64,000 nt of DNA from contig NZ_JDFF01000008.1 in the NCBI RefSeq assembly GCF_000565015.1, forward strand, positions 62,001 through 126,000, in the 5' to 3' direction. A program made the translations under genes and the position numbers. Source of the DNA: Porphyromonas catoniae ATCC 51270 (GTDB lineage: Bacteria > Bacteroidota > Bacteroidia > Bacteroidales > Porphyromonadaceae). A model generated the notes under the pieces. The model saw nothing but the letters and a program-made list of their open reading frames with translations, was not told where the DNA came from and made no database searches. This document shows positions 18,500 through 28,256 of this stretch, piece by piece (the stretch's first letter is position 1; each line of letters begins with the position of its first letter).

Positions 18500-20080
18500 G
18501 TGACCACAGTCCAGCTCACACTCTCTCCTGAGGTCGCCGCCTCCGATGCACGTATCCGAGAGGAAATAGCGCATCAGCTTTCGCTCCCCCTTGATCAAAT
18601 CACCTCGATACAGATTCGTAGGAGGAATATTGACGCACGCCAGCGTCGTATCCTCGTGAATCTAAGTGTCGAGGTCTATCTGTCTGGTGAAGAGCCAGAG
18701 GTAGATACCTTCGAGGATTTGGTTTATCCTGATGTATCCTCTGCTCCGACTGCTGTTGTGGTTGGTGCAGGGCCTTGTGGGCTCTTTGCCGCATTGAGGC
18801 TTATAGAGCTTGGGGTACGTCCTATCATCGTGGAGCGTGGCCAAGAGGTGATGCAGCGTAGGCGAGACCTAGCAGAGCTGGCTCGCACGGGCATCATAGA
18901 TCCAGAGAGTAATTATAGCTACGGAGAGGGCGGAGCTGGAGCATTCTCTGATGGTAAGCTCTATACACGGAGTAAGAAAAGAGGTAGTGTGGAGAAGGCA
19001 CTGCGTGTCTTCTGTCGCTTTGGTGCAGACCCTAAGATCCTTGTTGATGCCCATCCACATATTGGCACGGATAAGCTACCTGTCATCATCCGAAGAATGA
19101 GGGAGCAAATCCTCTTGAGTGGTGGTGAGGTACACTTCGGCTGTCGCATGACTGAGCTCATCAGAGAGCAAGGGGCTGTGACCGGTATCGTATGTGCCTC
19201 GGGGGAGACATTCATGGGGCCTGTGATCTTGGCTACTGGGCACTCTGCTCGTGATGTGTACCGCTACCTTCATTCGGCAGGTGTGCTACTAGAGGCAAAG
19301 TCCATAGCTGTAGGAGTGCGTCTAGAGCATCCACAGGCATTGATTGATGAGATACGCTATCATAGTCCTGAGGGTAGGGGGAAGTGGCTCCCTGCTGCGG
19401 AGTATGTCTATAAGGCTCAGTCTGGTGGGCGTGGTGTATATAGCTTCTGTATGTGTCCTGGTGGGTTCATAGTCCCAGCCTCCACAGCTCCAGAGGAGAT
19501 GGTGGTCAATGGGATGTCACCAGCTAACCGTGGCTCACGATGGGCGAACTCTGGGATGGTTGTAGAGCTTCGCCCAGAGGATATACCACAGACAGATATT
19601 AAGATTGACTACCTCCATTCGCCTCTTGCCTTGATGGCTTGGTGCGAAGAGCTTGAGCGAAGGAGCTATATCGCTGCTGGGCGTTCGCTTCGAGCACCAG
19701 CACAGCGTATGACAGACTTCTTGAAGGGAAGAGCCTCCAGCTCTTTACCCTCCTCGTCCTATACGATGGGGCTCACCTCGAGTGATCTTCATCGCTGGAT
19801 GTCTCACTTCGTTACACACCGTCTTGCGGATGGGTTTCGTGCCTTTGAGCGGACGACGAAGGGCTTTATTACCGAGGAGGCACAGCTCATTGCCGTGGAG
19901 AGCCGTACCTCATCGCCCGTACGCATCCCTAGGGATAGGGAGCATTACCGCCATGTGCTCATTGACGGACTCTATCCAGCGGGTGAGGGAGCAGGCTATG
20001 CAGGTGGTATTATCTCGGCTGCAATAGATGGTGAGAACGCTGCTACTGCACTCGCTACATCCTTGCTCCACGGGCGTTAA
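18500..20080 (+). CDS. FAD-dependent oxidoreductase (COG2509 type)
   Basis: 526 residues. After an N-terminal domain of about 85 residues the dinucleotide-binding motif VVGAGPCGLFAALRLIELG appears near 88-105, then IIVERGQEV and YGEGGAGAFSDGKLYTRSKKRG. A second conserved region GEGAGYAGGIISAAIDGENAA near the end closes the FAD fold. The protein belongs to the uncharacterised FAD-dependent dehydrogenases close to geranylgeranyl reductase-like proteins; the substrate is unknown. The start is GTG, 42 bp after the DedA gene. Confidence 0.88.
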   Translation: MTTVQLTLSPEVAASDARIREEIAHQLSLPLDQITSIQIRRRNIDARQRRILVNLSVEVYLSGEEPEVDTFEDLVYPDVSSAPTAVVVGAGPCGLFAALRLIELGVRPIIVERGQEVMQRRRDLAELARTGIIDPESNYSYGEGGAGAFSDGKLYTRSKKRGSVEKALRVFCRFGADPKILVDAHPHIGTDKLPVIIRRMREQILLSGGEVHFGCRMTELIREQGAVTGIVCASGETFMGPVILATGHSARDVYRYLHSAGVLLEAKSIAVGVRLEHPQALIDEIRYHSPEGRGKWLPAAEYVYKAQSGGRGVYSFCMCPGGFIVPASTAPEEMVVNGMSPANRGSRWANSGMVVELRPEDIPQTDIKIDYLHSPLALMAWCEELERRSYIAAGRSLRAPAQRMTDFLKGRASSSLPSSSYTMGLTSSDLHRWMSHFVTHRLADGFRAFERTTKGFITEEAQLIAVESRTSSPVRIPRDREHYRHVLIDGLYPAGEGAGYAGGIISAAIDGENAATALATSLLHGR

Positions 20081-20097
20081 TCCCACCCTGTGAAAAA

Positions 20098-20140
20098 TAA
20101 GAGAGGCGCACTACCTACTGAAGGTGATGCGCCTCTCTTA
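20098..20140. terminator. Bidirectional terminator
   Basis: Stem TAAGAGAGGCGCA (20098-20110) / TGCGCCTCTCTTA (20128-20140). On the minus strand it is followed by TTTTTC, so it ends the outer-membrane gene well, and it lies 17 bp past the plus-strand oxidoreductase. Confidence 0.8.
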
Positions 20141-20163
20141 GATTATGAGTAAGCTTGATTGTC

Positions 20164-20745
20164 TTAGAGCTTGAAGGTTACCCCAAGGTTCCAGTAAGGA
20201 AGTGAGTAACCGAGTTCGGTGAAGGCACCAATACGTGGCGTAAAGAAGTAACGAGCACCAAGAAGGACACCTATATCAAAACCGCTACCTGTCAGACCGG
20301 AATTAGAATGACTGCCCATAGGACCTGAATTAGAGTACGAGGTTGATCCAATATGATAACCTAGCATAAGCCCTGCATAGGTATCCAGCTTAGGGGCAAA
20401 CTGGTAGTGGAACATGCCTCGGAAGCCAAGAAGTATATGTGTATAGGATGCAGAGCTACTATACCCAGGCGCTCTATACGTCATAGAGCCTGAAGTGAAA
20501 GCCCCATAGCCCCCGAGGGTGATTGCCCCATTATTTCTATCGATAAGACCACTTACGATCGAGTAGTCGTAGGCTACAGAGAGCGGAGGGATAGACATAC
20601 CATCACTACCGAAGTGATGCCCTAGACCGATACCCACGTTTACCATGCTTGAGCCTTTGGAGATAATCTCCTGTGCATTTGCAACGCTAAGACTTCCTAC
20701 GAAGACTAGAGCTGCAAGTAAGAATTTCTTCATCTTATTCTTCAT
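20164..20745 (-). CDS. Outer-membrane beta-barrel protein, unknown
   Basis: 193 residues. The signal peptide is MKKFLLAALVFVGSLSVANA (starting at Met5; Met1 is an alternative), with cleavage before QEI. The rest alternates short amphipathic strands and turns rich in Gly, Ser and Tyr and ends in VTFKL, as outer-membrane barrels do. About eight strands are likely. No function can be assigned. A -7 box lies at 20795-20802. Confidence 0.8.
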   Translation of the reverse strand: MKNKMKKFLLAALVFVGSLSVANAQEIISKGSSMVNVGIGLGHHFGSDGMSIPPLSVAYDYSIVSGLIDRNNGAITLGGYGAFTSGSMTYRAPGYSSSASYTHILLGFRGMFHYQFAPKLDTYAGLMLGYHIGSTSYSNSGPMGSHSNSGLTGSGFDIGVLLGARYFFTPRIGAFTELGYSLPYWNLGVTFKL

Positions 20746-20794
20746 CTTTTATTTGTTCCTTTCTATGGGTACACCTTGTGTCCCCTAGAGGAGG

Positions 20795-20802
20795 CAAAGA
20801 TA
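20795..20802 (-). promoter_or_regulatory. -7 box for the outer-membrane protein gene
   Basis: CAAAGATA reads TATCTTTG on the minus strand, a full TAnnTTTG match about 50 bp before the start codon. No clear -33 element. Confidence 0.5.
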
Positions 20803-20823
20803 TATATAAATAATGTAAAACTA

Positions 20824-22188
20824 CTAGTACGCCTCACTTATCTCGCCATCTGCACCCTTGGGAAGAATGCGATACAGTAGAGCATAACCTACGATACCAG
20901 AGACGATTGTCCCGACAAATATGCCGAGCTTAGCCTCGTTGAGCATTGCTAGCATACTGGGGTCATCATAGGATAGATTTGCGATGAAAAGTGAGACGGT
21001 GAAGCCAATCCCTCCTAAGATGGATAGGCCAATGAGTCGCCTGAGGTTCATGCCCACAGGGGCTGCACAGATCCCCATCCGAATGGCTACCCAAGTGAAG
21101 AGCGTAATGCCAATAGCCTTGCCGGGGAAGAGCCCAAGGAAGATAGCCAGCGGTACACCAAGCAGTCCCTCCGAGGTAATACCACCGAAGGTAATCCCAG
21201 CATTAACGAAGGCGAAGAGGGGCAGGATAACGTAGTTCACCAAGGGGGCAATAGCATGCTCGATGATTTGCACGGGGCTGATAGCTTTGGTTGCTGTGGA
21301 CTTAATCCCCCCGATGATCTTGAGCTGTTCGTGTGATAGTACTAAGGCTCCCTTAGCTTCCCTTGCCTCGGTTGAGAGGCGACTGGTGAGGTCGGATAGG
21401 TAGCTGCTGAGCTTACCGATGTGTACCTTAGTCCCCGCGGGTAGGCATAGGGCAATAAGTACCCCTGCGATGGTAGGGTGAATGCCTGACTGAAGGAAAA
21501 GTGCCCAGACCGCGATGCCGAGTACGATATAGGGCTCGAGGGTGTGGATCTTTAGCCTCCCCAAGAGGAGGGTGATGCCAAGCAGGGCAAAGCCAATGCC
21601 GAGAGGGAGCCAGCTTATATGTGTGCTATAGAAGATGGCAATGACGATGATGCCCCCGATATCATCTACTACGGCTAGGGCAGCTAAGAATATGCGTAGG
21701 CTCTTCGGTACTCGGGAGCCAAGTGCTGTGAGTACTGCCAGAGCGAAGGCGATGTCTGTAGCCATCGGGATAGCAGCTCCGATGGACTGGGGATGCTGGT
21801 TGGCAATGGCGAGGAAGAATAGCACAGGCACGACCATCCCGCCTAAGGCTGCGATGATTGGGAGCAAGGCCTTCTTGGGAGAAGATAGTTCACCTACAAG
21901 TAGCTCCTGCTTGATCTCCAGCCCCACAAGGAAGAAGAAGATGGCCATCAAGGCATCATTGACTACTTGGCTCACCGTCATCGTGTGTCCTGCATGTCTG
22001 AAGATATCCACATCGCCCACCGCAATATGGACAGGGTGGTTTAGGAAGGCGTTGTACGCATCATTCCAGGGGGAGTTGGCGATGAGTATCGCTGCAATAG
22101 TGGCGATGAAGAGTAGGACAGTGGGATTAGGGCGTAGTGCGTAGAGCCGCTGTGCGAAGGAGCGGTGCTGCGTCGAGTCTGTACTCAT
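20824..22188 (-). CDS. nhaA: Na+/H+ antiporter NhaA
   Basis: 454-residue inner-membrane antiporter that exports Na+ in exchange for H+ and helps pH and salt balance. About eleven to twelve membrane segments can be seen. Family motifs include IANSPWNDAY near the N-terminus, FFLVGLEIKQELLVGEL, and ALAVVDDIGGIIVIAIFY, whose Asp-Asp pair (about 175) is the ion-binding site. A hydrophilic loop of about 50 residues near 250-300 is longer than in E. coli. Confidence 0.96.
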   Translation of the reverse strand: MSTDSTQHRSFAQRLYALRPNPTVLLFIATIAAILIANSPWNDAYNAFLNHPVHIAVGDVDIFRHAGHTMTVSQVVNDALMAIFFFLVGLEIKQELLVGELSSPKKALLPIIAALGGMVVPVLFFLAIANQHPQSIGAAIPMATDIAFALAVLTALGSRVPKSLRIFLAALAVVDDIGGIIVIAIFYSTHISWLPLGIGFALLGITLLLGRLKIHTLEPYIVLGIAVWALFLQSGIHPTIAGVLIALCLPAGTKVHIGKLSSYLSDLTSRLSTEAREAKGALVLSHEQLKIIGGIKSTATKAISPVQIIEHAIAPLVNYVILPLFAFVNAGITFGGITSEGLLGVPLAIFLGLFPGKAIGITLFTWVAIRMGICAAPVGMNLRRLIGLSILGGIGFTVSLFIANLSYDDPSMLAMLNEAKLGIFVGTIVSGIVGYALLYRILPKGADGEISEAY

Positions 22189-22484
22189 TAGTCTATCTAG
22201 GGGCTTTTAGCTGCGAAAGATGGATGTTAATCGGTGAGCATGAGGTATCTGGAGGAATACCCTCTAGGCGATCTGCCATCGAGTGCCAGAGGCTCCCCAG
22301 TAAACCCTTGGGGCACCAACCTACCTCACCTTTTACAAAGTTAATGAATATCCATGTATCTACGGCGTGAAAACCCTTGCATGGGTGTCTTGGACAACCC
22401 TTGCAAGGGTGACGCTGAGACCCTAGCATGGGTCGCAGTGGGTGCCCACTGTCGGTTTCCTTCTGTTGCCGTTAGGGGATAAAA
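22189..22484. other. Intergenic region, nhaA to tpiA terminator
   Basis: No gene. It is packed with short inverted repeats: GAGGTAT/ATACCCTC (22242-22264), GTGCC/GGCAC around 22283-22315, and the palindrome series at 22373-22451. Leader and promoter of nhaA should lie here, but no clean -7 box is seen. Confidence 0.5.
22373..22451. repeat. Array of 14-bp palindromes, 23-24-bp period
   Basis: ACCCTTGCATGGGT (22373-22386), ACCCTTGCAAGGGT (22397-22410, perfect palindrome) and ACCCTAGCATGGGT (22420-22433) begin 24 and 23 bp apart. A fourth, CAGTGGGTGCCCACTG (22436-22451), follows closely with a 7-bp stem. The sequence is unrelated to the other arrays, but the spacing is nearly the same. Confidence 0.75.
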
Positions 22485-22528
22485 AGTAGAGGCTATGCGA
22501 CCTAGGGCATAGGTGCATAGCCTCTACT
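22480..22528 (-). terminator. Terminator of tpiA
   Basis: Stem AGTAGAGGCTATGC (22485-22498) / its complement (22515-22528). On the minus strand it is followed by TTTTTATCC. It lies 39 bp past the tpiA stop. Confidence 0.9.
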
Positions 22529-22566
22529 GGGATGAATGGAAGGAGTCTTTCGACTCGAGGTGTAGG

Positions 22567-23325
22567 CTAGTTGAACGCCTCGATGATGGGGAGGAACTTG
22601 TCTACGCTTAGCGAAGCTCCACCGATCAGACCACCATCGACGTCAGGCTGAGCGAAGAGCTCCTTGGCATTGCTGGCGTTGCAGCTACCTCCATAGAGGA
22701 TCGTGCAGTTGTCAGCGATAGATGCTCCAAACTTCTTGGCGATGAGGTGACGGATATGTGCGTGGATCTCCTGTGCTTGTTCAGACGAAGCTGTGAGACC
22801 CGTACCGATGGCCCAGACTGGCTCGTAGGCGAGGACAACCTTGCTGAAGTCTTCAGGGGAGAGCCCGAAGAGTGTGCCAGCGAGCTGCTCTTCCACTACC
22901 TGGAAGTGCTTACCAGCCTCACGCTCTTCCTTCACCTCACCGATGCAGAAGATAGGTGTTAGACCGTTCTCCAGAGCCAGACGTACCTTCTCGGTGAGAA
23001 TGGTATTATCCTCTCCGTAGTAAGCCCTACGCTCTGAGTGCCCGAGGATGACATAGCGTGCACCCGTGGAGGCTACCATGGCAGCAGATACCTCACCTGT
23101 GTAGGCTCCCTCGGCCTTGTTTGCACAGTTCTCTGCCGCAATGCCAATGGGGCTACCCTCGGCAAGGCGTGCAATGGATGCTAGGTGAATGAATGGTGCA
23201 CCGATGACGACGTCACAGTGCAGTGTCTTGCCAGAGAGTGTGGCCTTGAGTTCTTCGATGAACGATGTGCCTTCCTGGAGGGTCTTGTTCATCTTCCAGT
23301 TACCAGCGACAATGTTTTTTCTCAT
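22567..23325 (-). CDS. tpiA: Triosephosphate isomerase (TpiA part of a DoxX-TpiA frame)
   Basis: 252 residues from the native-looking start [16 protein letters not shown]. The enzyme interconverts dihydroxyacetone phosphate and glyceraldehyde 3-phosphate in glycolysis. All key elements are seen: NWKMNK (Asn, Lys), ILGHSERR (catalytic His), [13 protein letters not shown] (catalytic Glu) and [14 protein letters not shown] with [10 protein letters not shown] (phosphate binding). The same reading frame continues upstream without a stop into the DoxX gene for 435 codons. Either the two are made as one 687-residue protein or tpiA is started internally at this ATG. Confidence 0.95.
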   Translation of the reverse strand: MRKNIVAGNWKMNKTLQEGTSFIEELKATLSGKTLHCDVVIGAPFIHLASIARLAEGSPIGIAAENCANKAEGAYTGEVSAAMVASTGARYVILGHSERRAYYGEDNTILTEKVRLALENGLTPIFCIGEVKEEREAGKHFQVVEEQLAGTLFGLSPEDFSKVVLAYEPVWAIGTGLTASSEQAQEIHAHIRHLIAKKFGASIADNCTILYGGSCNASNAKELFAQPDVDGGLIGGASLSVDKFLPIIEAFN

Positions 23326-24630
23326 TGATCTTTTTCGTTTATATGGATAATTTATGCGTCTCTTGAGATAGAGGGTGAGGTGGAGCTTCCGTGCCCAAAA
23401 GCGTAGGAAGCCGAGGATAAGTAGTGCAGCCCATGCGAGCAAGGGATAGGTACGTGCCAGCGAAGGTCGTGGGGCGATGTAGCCAGACTCCCTTAGCTGA
23501 TGTAGGTAGCGACCTACACTCTCTACCTCGGGGAGGTCCACATAGCTACGCTTGTCAATGATTCGTCCATCGCGTAGGACGACAAGTCCAGGGTAGGAGC
23601 GAATCATCGTACGGATAGGTGTGGCATCCATCCGTAGCATGGGGTAGCTTGCCCCTGTGAGGTAACGCCAAGCAGCTATCTCTTCATCCGTTGAGGCCGT
23701 TAGCCCATAGAAGTGGAAGCCCATAGAACGACTCTGGGTGTAGAGCTCCGTGATTTCATCAAGTGCGCCTTGGCTTGCCCTACTCCAATGGGGTGCAAGC
23801 AAGAGGAGTGTGACCCCTTCGTCATTCAGTAGCTTAGAGGACATAGAGCCCCCGATGCTATCCATGGGAGCAAAGTCATACAATGCTTGGTAAGATGCAA
23901 GCTTGGGATCCTCCTGCACTCGGATAAACGTCCATGTGCTGTCGGGGAGGGAAGAGGGTGAGAAGGCTTGCTCCTGACCTCCCTTTGCATAGATATAGCG
24001 AGTCGTGGCAAGTAGACTCGCCTGCATCGTAGAGTCTTCGCGTGCGATTGCCTCGCGTAGGTCTGTCCCTACCCGATAGGGACGGAAGTCGAAGAGTGGT
24101 AAGTGTCGGTAGTTCTCCACCATAAAGAAGATAATACCAACCACTGCAAGGATACCCGGTAACCACCGCTCACGACGTGAGTAGAGATGACGGAGCGAAC
24201 GGGCATCACGCAGTATAAGGAAGGAAAGGGGGAGGAGAAAGAGGTTCTTTAGGAACGTCTCTAGGTTCGTCAGATGCAGGGCATCACCGAAGCAACCACA
24301 GTCGCTGATTGGGTTCGCAATGAGGATGTAGGTCGTGATGAGCGTCATCCCAAGTAGGAAGACGAACGTCAGGCGTGCTGAGACCTGACGATAGATCCCC
24401 ATCAGTAGGAAAGCTCCGAGTAGGAACTCTGCTGCGCACAACAGAAATGAGAGACCTAGAGCAACTGTGGCACTATAAGCCCATCGCTCATCAAGGATAG
24501 GAGCAAGGTACTCCCCAATCTTCAGGGCGGAGCCTATGGGGTCTACTGCCTTCAGCCCTCCAGAGAAGACAAGGGTAAGCCCAATAAGTACACGCGCAAT
24601 CTCTGCGCAAGTATGTCGTAGGTGAATCAC
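23326..24630 (-). CDS. DoxX/MauE-like membrane protein, open into tpiA
   Basis: 435 codons with no stop before tpiA. The N-terminal part has four membrane helices of the DoxX/MauE type (about 10-30, 50-80, 85-110 and 125-140), including the motif [13 protein letters not shown] with two cysteines. A helix near 160-180 follows. Residues about 190-400 look like a thioredoxin-like extracytoplasmic domain that lacks a CxxC, and a last helix lies at about 405-420 before the basic stretch [12 protein letters not shown]. This topology would put a fused TpiA in the cytoplasm. Proteins of this kind commonly sit between DUF1599 and tpiA in Bacteroidota; the function is unknown. It overlaps the DUF1599 gene by 4 bp. 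Confidence 0.85.
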
Positions 24631-25184
24631 TGTTCGTTTTCGGCGAGCTGTACGAGGCAGAAGAGGGCGTAGTTTACCATGTCCATATAGTTGGCCTCTA
24701 TACCCTCGGAGACGAAGGTCTGCCCACGGTTATCCTCGATCTGCTTGGTGCGATAGATCTTAGTGAGTATGATGTCGATCATCGAGGAGAGGCGCATGTT
24801 TCGCCAGACCTCTCCATAGTCGTGGTTCTTAGCCAGCATAAGCTGTAGGGTAGCTTCGGCATACTTGTCATAGAGGGTCAGTGCCTCAGAGATGTCGAGG
24901 TCGGGGTGACTGACTGCCCCGAGAGAGAGCTGTATCATGCCGATGATGCCATAGTTCACGATGCCGATGAGTTCACTATCGATGCCTTCGTTTACCTGTG
25001 CTTGCCCTTTCTCTTGGATGCTACGTATGCGCTCAGCCTTGATGTATATCTGGTCGGTCAGGGACTCAGGGCGGAGAATGCGCCAAGCCGTACCATAGTC
25101 GTGGAGCTTCTTCTCGAAGAGGCTCCTACACGACTGCAGTACGGCTCTGCACTGTAGCTCTGTACGCTGTGCTTGCTCTGTCAT
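24627..25184 (-). CDS. DUF1599 domain protein
   Basis: 185 residues with two copies of a similar unit: [33 protein letters not shown] in the first half and [32 protein letters not shown] in the second. Each is followed by EGI(D/E) and an N/VNYxxxxxxQL helix. This duplicated pattern is the DUF1599 family, probably all-helical and cytoplasmic, with unknown function. Its stop overlaps the DoxX start (ATGA), and it lies 14 bp after lon. Confidence 0.88.
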   Translation of the reverse strand: MTEQAQRTELQCRAVLQSCRSLFEKKLHDYGTAWRILRPESLTDQIYIKAERIRSIQEKGQAQVNEGIDSELIGIVNYGIIGMIQLSLGAVSHPDLDISEALTLYDKYAEATLQLMLAKNHDYGEVWRNMRLSSMIDIILTKIYRTKQIEDNRGQTFVSEGIEANYMDMVNYALFCLVQLAENEQ

Positions 25185-25198
25185 AAGGGGAGAGTTCG

Positions 25199-27661
25199 TT
25201 ACTTCTTTACTTCGTCTGCTAGCTCATCAAGTAGGGCGAAGGCAAGGACTTCACTAATCTCATCCACGTAGTGGAAAGAGAGTCCGCTGAGGTAGCGTTC
25301 GTTGATCTCGAGGATGTCCTTTTCATTCTCCCGGCAGAGGATAATATCCGTTATCCCCGAACGCTTAGCTGCGAGTATCTTCTCCTTGATGCCACCTACG
25401 GGGAGGACCTTCCCACGGAGTGTGATCTCACCCGTCATAGCTAGATGAGGGCGTACCTTGCGACGGGTAATGGCAGAGACAAGGGAGGTGACCATCGTGA
25501 TCCCTGCACTGGGCCCATCCTTGGGTATGGCACCCTCGGGGACATGGATGTGTATCTCTCGATCCTTGAGCTGCTCTAGGTCGATACCGAGCGCATCAGC
25601 ATGAGCTCGGATATAGCTTAGAGCAATCGTAGCGGATTCCTTCATCACATCGCCGAGGCTACCTGTGAGGATGAGCTTGCCATTCTGTCCAGATTGGAGG
25701 CTGCTCTCTATGAAGAGGATTTCACCACCCACACTAGTCCAAGCCAGACCAATCACCACACCTGCATGCTCGTTGCCTTGATAGCGATCCCTCGAATAGA
25801 TGGTCTTACCTAGGTACGAGTGTACAAGCTCTGGCGTAATCTCCTCGGGGAGCGGATCTCCAGAGGCTACTGCCCAAGCAACCTTACGCAGTACAGCGGC
25901 AATCTTCTTCGTCAAGGCACGTACTCCACTCTCTCGGGTATACTCCTCTATGATTGTCTCTAGAGCCCCAGGGGCAAAGTGTATGGGATAGGATCCGAGA
26001 CCATGCTCCTTAGCTTCCTTAGGGAGGAGGTGTTGCTCTGCGATCTTGAGCTTCTCCTCTGCGATGTAGCCCGTCACCTCAATGAGCTCCATACGGTCAC
26101 GTAGGGCTTGAGGAATAGTGGATATGTTGTTGGCCGTAGCGATGAAAAGCACCTTCGATAGATCGTAGTCAATATCGAGGTAGTTGTCGTGGAAGGTTGT
26201 GTTCTGCTCTGGGTCGAGGACTTCAAGTAGAGCAGAGGCAGGGTCTCCCTTGTAGTCACTAGAGAGCTTGTCAATCTCGTCTAGGACAAAAACAGGGTTG
26301 GATGTGCCAGCCTTCTGTAGGCTCTGTATGATACGCCCACTCATCGCCCCTATATAGGTACGGCGATGACCTCTTATCTCTGCCTCATCATGTACACCAC
26401 CTAGAGAGATGCGCACGTACTTACGCCCTAGGCTCTCAGCTATGCTACGTCCGAGCGAAGTCTTACCTACACCTGGAGGGCCATAGAGACATAGGATGGG
26501 GGACTTCATGTCGCCCTTGAGCTTCAGGACAGCTAGGTGCTCAAGGATACGCTCCTTCACACGCTCTAGCCCGTAGTGCTCCCTGTCTAGTATCTCTTGC
26601 GCTTGCTTCAGATCGAAGTTGTCTACGCTATATGTCTCCCAGGGAAGCTCTACGATGGTGCGTAGATACTGCATTTGGATGGAGTAGTCGGGGCTCTGGG
26701 GATTAAGACGCTCAGCCTTACGTAGCTCTTTTTCAAAGACGGCTGCGACAGACTTACTCCAAGTCTTGCTCTCTCCTAGCTTACGTAGCTCCTCTAGCTC
26801 TTCCTCATTGTTGTTATTCGTCCCCAGCTCTTCTTGGATGGTGCGCATCTGCTGCTGCAGGAAGTACTCCCGTTGCTGCTGATCCATCTCCTTACGGGTC
26901 TTACGTAGGATCTCATCACGGATGTCGGCCTCCTCAATCTGGCCATGTAGGCCAGAGAGGACCAGCACACCACGCTGATTGAGTGTGTCAGCCACAAGGA
27001 ACTCCTGACGGCGCTCTATGGGGACATCCACGACCGAAGAGGCGAGGTTGATGATGTAAGCCTTATTCTTAATCCCCTTGATGGTGTCCATGAACCCTGC
27101 GGGTGCACCGGGGGCAAGTTTCTCCAGTAGCTGTATCAGCCTGTCGTGGATAAGACTTACCAGAGCTTCGTATTCCTTATCAGAGGTTTCGCCACGCTCT
27201 TCCTCGGGGAGAGTTGTGTAGTGTCCCATAAGGTAGGGGTCTGTCTGGGTAAGCTCCTTCAGTTCGAAGCGCTGACGTCCACGCAGGATTGCTGATAGCT
27301 CTCCTGTGGGAAGCTCAATAATCTGTGTGACCTCGACAATCGTACCGATGGGATAGAGGTCTTGTAGGGTAGGATCTTCGACCTTCGCCTCTCGTTGAGC
27401 CACGACGCCGAAGCATTTATTCTCCTTCTCTGCCTGACGGATGACCTCCATTGACTTCTTTCGTCCTACGAGGATAGGGGCGAGCGTGCCAGGGAAGATC
27501 GCTATGTTGCGTAGGGCAATGATAGGTAGCTCCGCTGGTAGCTCTTCGCTAGAGAGACCAAAGGACTCTCCTTCGTCGTAGTTAGCCAATACGGGTATAG
27601 CGAGGAACGAGTGTTGCTCCTCTGATGCTGTCATTTCGTCAGTTTTCTTCTTTTTGCTCAT
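25199..27661 (-). CDS. lon: ATP-dependent protease Lon
   Basis: 820-residue AAA+ serine protease for damaged and regulatory proteins, acting as a cytoplasmic hexamer. The N-terminal substrate-binding domain starts [15 protein letters not shown]. The Walker A motif GPPGVGKTS (near 395) and Walker B FVLDEIDK lie in the AAA+ module. The proteolytic domain has [11 protein letters not shown] with the catalytic Ser (near 715) and [14 protein letters not shown] with the catalytic Lys (near 758). Length and order of domains are normal. It is the upstream gene of the DUF1599-DoxX-tpiA group. Confidence 0.97.
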   Translation of the reverse strand: MSKKKKTDEMTASEEQHSFLAIPVLANYDEGESFGLSSEELPAELPIIALRNIAIFPGTLAPILVGRKKSMEVIRQAEKENKCFGVVAQREAKVEDPTLQDLYPIGTIVEVTQIIELPTGELSAILRGRQRFELKELTQTDPYLMGHYTTLPEEERGETSDKEYEALVSLIHDRLIQLLEKLAPGAPAGFMDTIKGIKNKAYIINLASSVVDVPIERRQEFLVADTLNQRGVLVLSGLHGQIEEADIRDEILRKTRKEMDQQQREYFLQQQMRTIQEELGTNNNNEEELEELRKLGESKTWSKSVAAVFEKELRKAERLNPQSPDYSIQMQYLRTIVELPWETYSVDNFDLKQAQEILDREHYGLERVKERILEHLAVLKLKGDMKSPILCLYGPPGVGKTSLGRSIAESLGRKYVRISLGGVHDEAEIRGHRRTYIGAMSGRIIQSLQKAGTSNPVFVLDEIDKLSSDYKGDPASALLEVLDPEQNTTFHDNYLDIDYDLSKVLFIATANNISTIPQALRDRMELIEVTGYIAEEKLKIAEQHLLPKEAKEHGLGSYPIHFAPGALETIIEEYTRESGVRALTKKIAAVLRKVAWAVASGDPLPEEITPELVHSYLGKTIYSRDRYQGNEHAGVVIGLAWTSVGGEILFIESSLQSGQNGKLILTGSLGDVMKESATIALSYIRAHADALGIDLEQLKDREIHIHVPEGAIPKDGPSAGITMVTSLVSAITRRKVRPHLAMTGEITLRGKVLPVGGIKEKILAAKRSGITDIILCRENEKDILEINERYLSGLSFHYVDEISEVLAFALLDELADEVKK

Positions 27662-27754
27662 TATGTCGATTCGTGAGACTCATACATGTCAGCCTAGGGA
27701 CGTTTGCCTAGATGTACAGCTGAGCACTCGCTAATATATCACCAAATACTATGA

Positions 27755-28240
27755 TTAGGGTCGCTCCTTCATCCTTAGTCCTACGGCGGTGATACCCGTG
27801 AGGGGGCGTTCGTCGAGGGTGGTAAGGCGTAGCTCGAAGAGACCAGTATAAGGCATCTTCAAAGCTCGTGCCAATCCTGCCTGGTACTCGTGGAAAAGCA
27901 CACCCGGACGAAGCCATCGCTCGGGTTGATCTGCTAGATGAAAGCGAAGTGTATCGGTGTAGTAGGTATATCCGTTTCGTTGTAGCTCGGCCTTGAGTGA
28001 CAGATTCATCTGCTCCATCCGATTATCCATGCGTAGGGCAATCTGTATCTGGTGGAGGCTTGCTCTGGAGGTGAAGAGGAGTTGGAAGCGGACTGCCATG
28101 TTCTGCTTCCATACACCATCGGTGAGCTCTTGGAAGGCATAGTACGTCCCTTCCTCTCTCGCACCCCGACAGCCCATAGCTAGGGTTAGGAATAGTAAGA
28201 GAAGGAGTAGTCTATGTACTTGCCGAGGGATGCGTCTCAT
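27755..28240 (-). CDS. gldH: GldH-like lipoprotein
   Basis: 161 residues from the ATG at 28240. It has a lipoprotein signal peptide MRRIPRQVHRLLLLLLFLTLAMGC with Cys24 as lipidation site. The mature part (YYAFQELTDGVWKQNMAVRFQ and later FHEYQAGLARAL, LTGITAVGLRMK) fits GldH, a gliding-motility/type IX secretion-linked lipoprotein kept in many non-gliding Bacteroidota. The open frame extends upstream to 28420, but that part overlaps ricT in another frame and lacks a signal peptide, so the later start is chosen. The start lies 16 bp after the ricT stop. Confidence 0.85.
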   Translation of the reverse strand: MRRIPRQVHRLLLLLLFLTLAMGCRGAREEGTYYAFQELTDGVWKQNMAVRFQLLFTSRASLHQIQIALRMDNRMEQMNLSLKAELQRNGYTYYTDTLRFHLADQPERWLRPGVLFHEYQAGLARALKMPYTGLFELRLTTLDERPLTGITAVGLRMKERP

Positions 28241-28256
28241 CTCTACCCTGTTTCTT

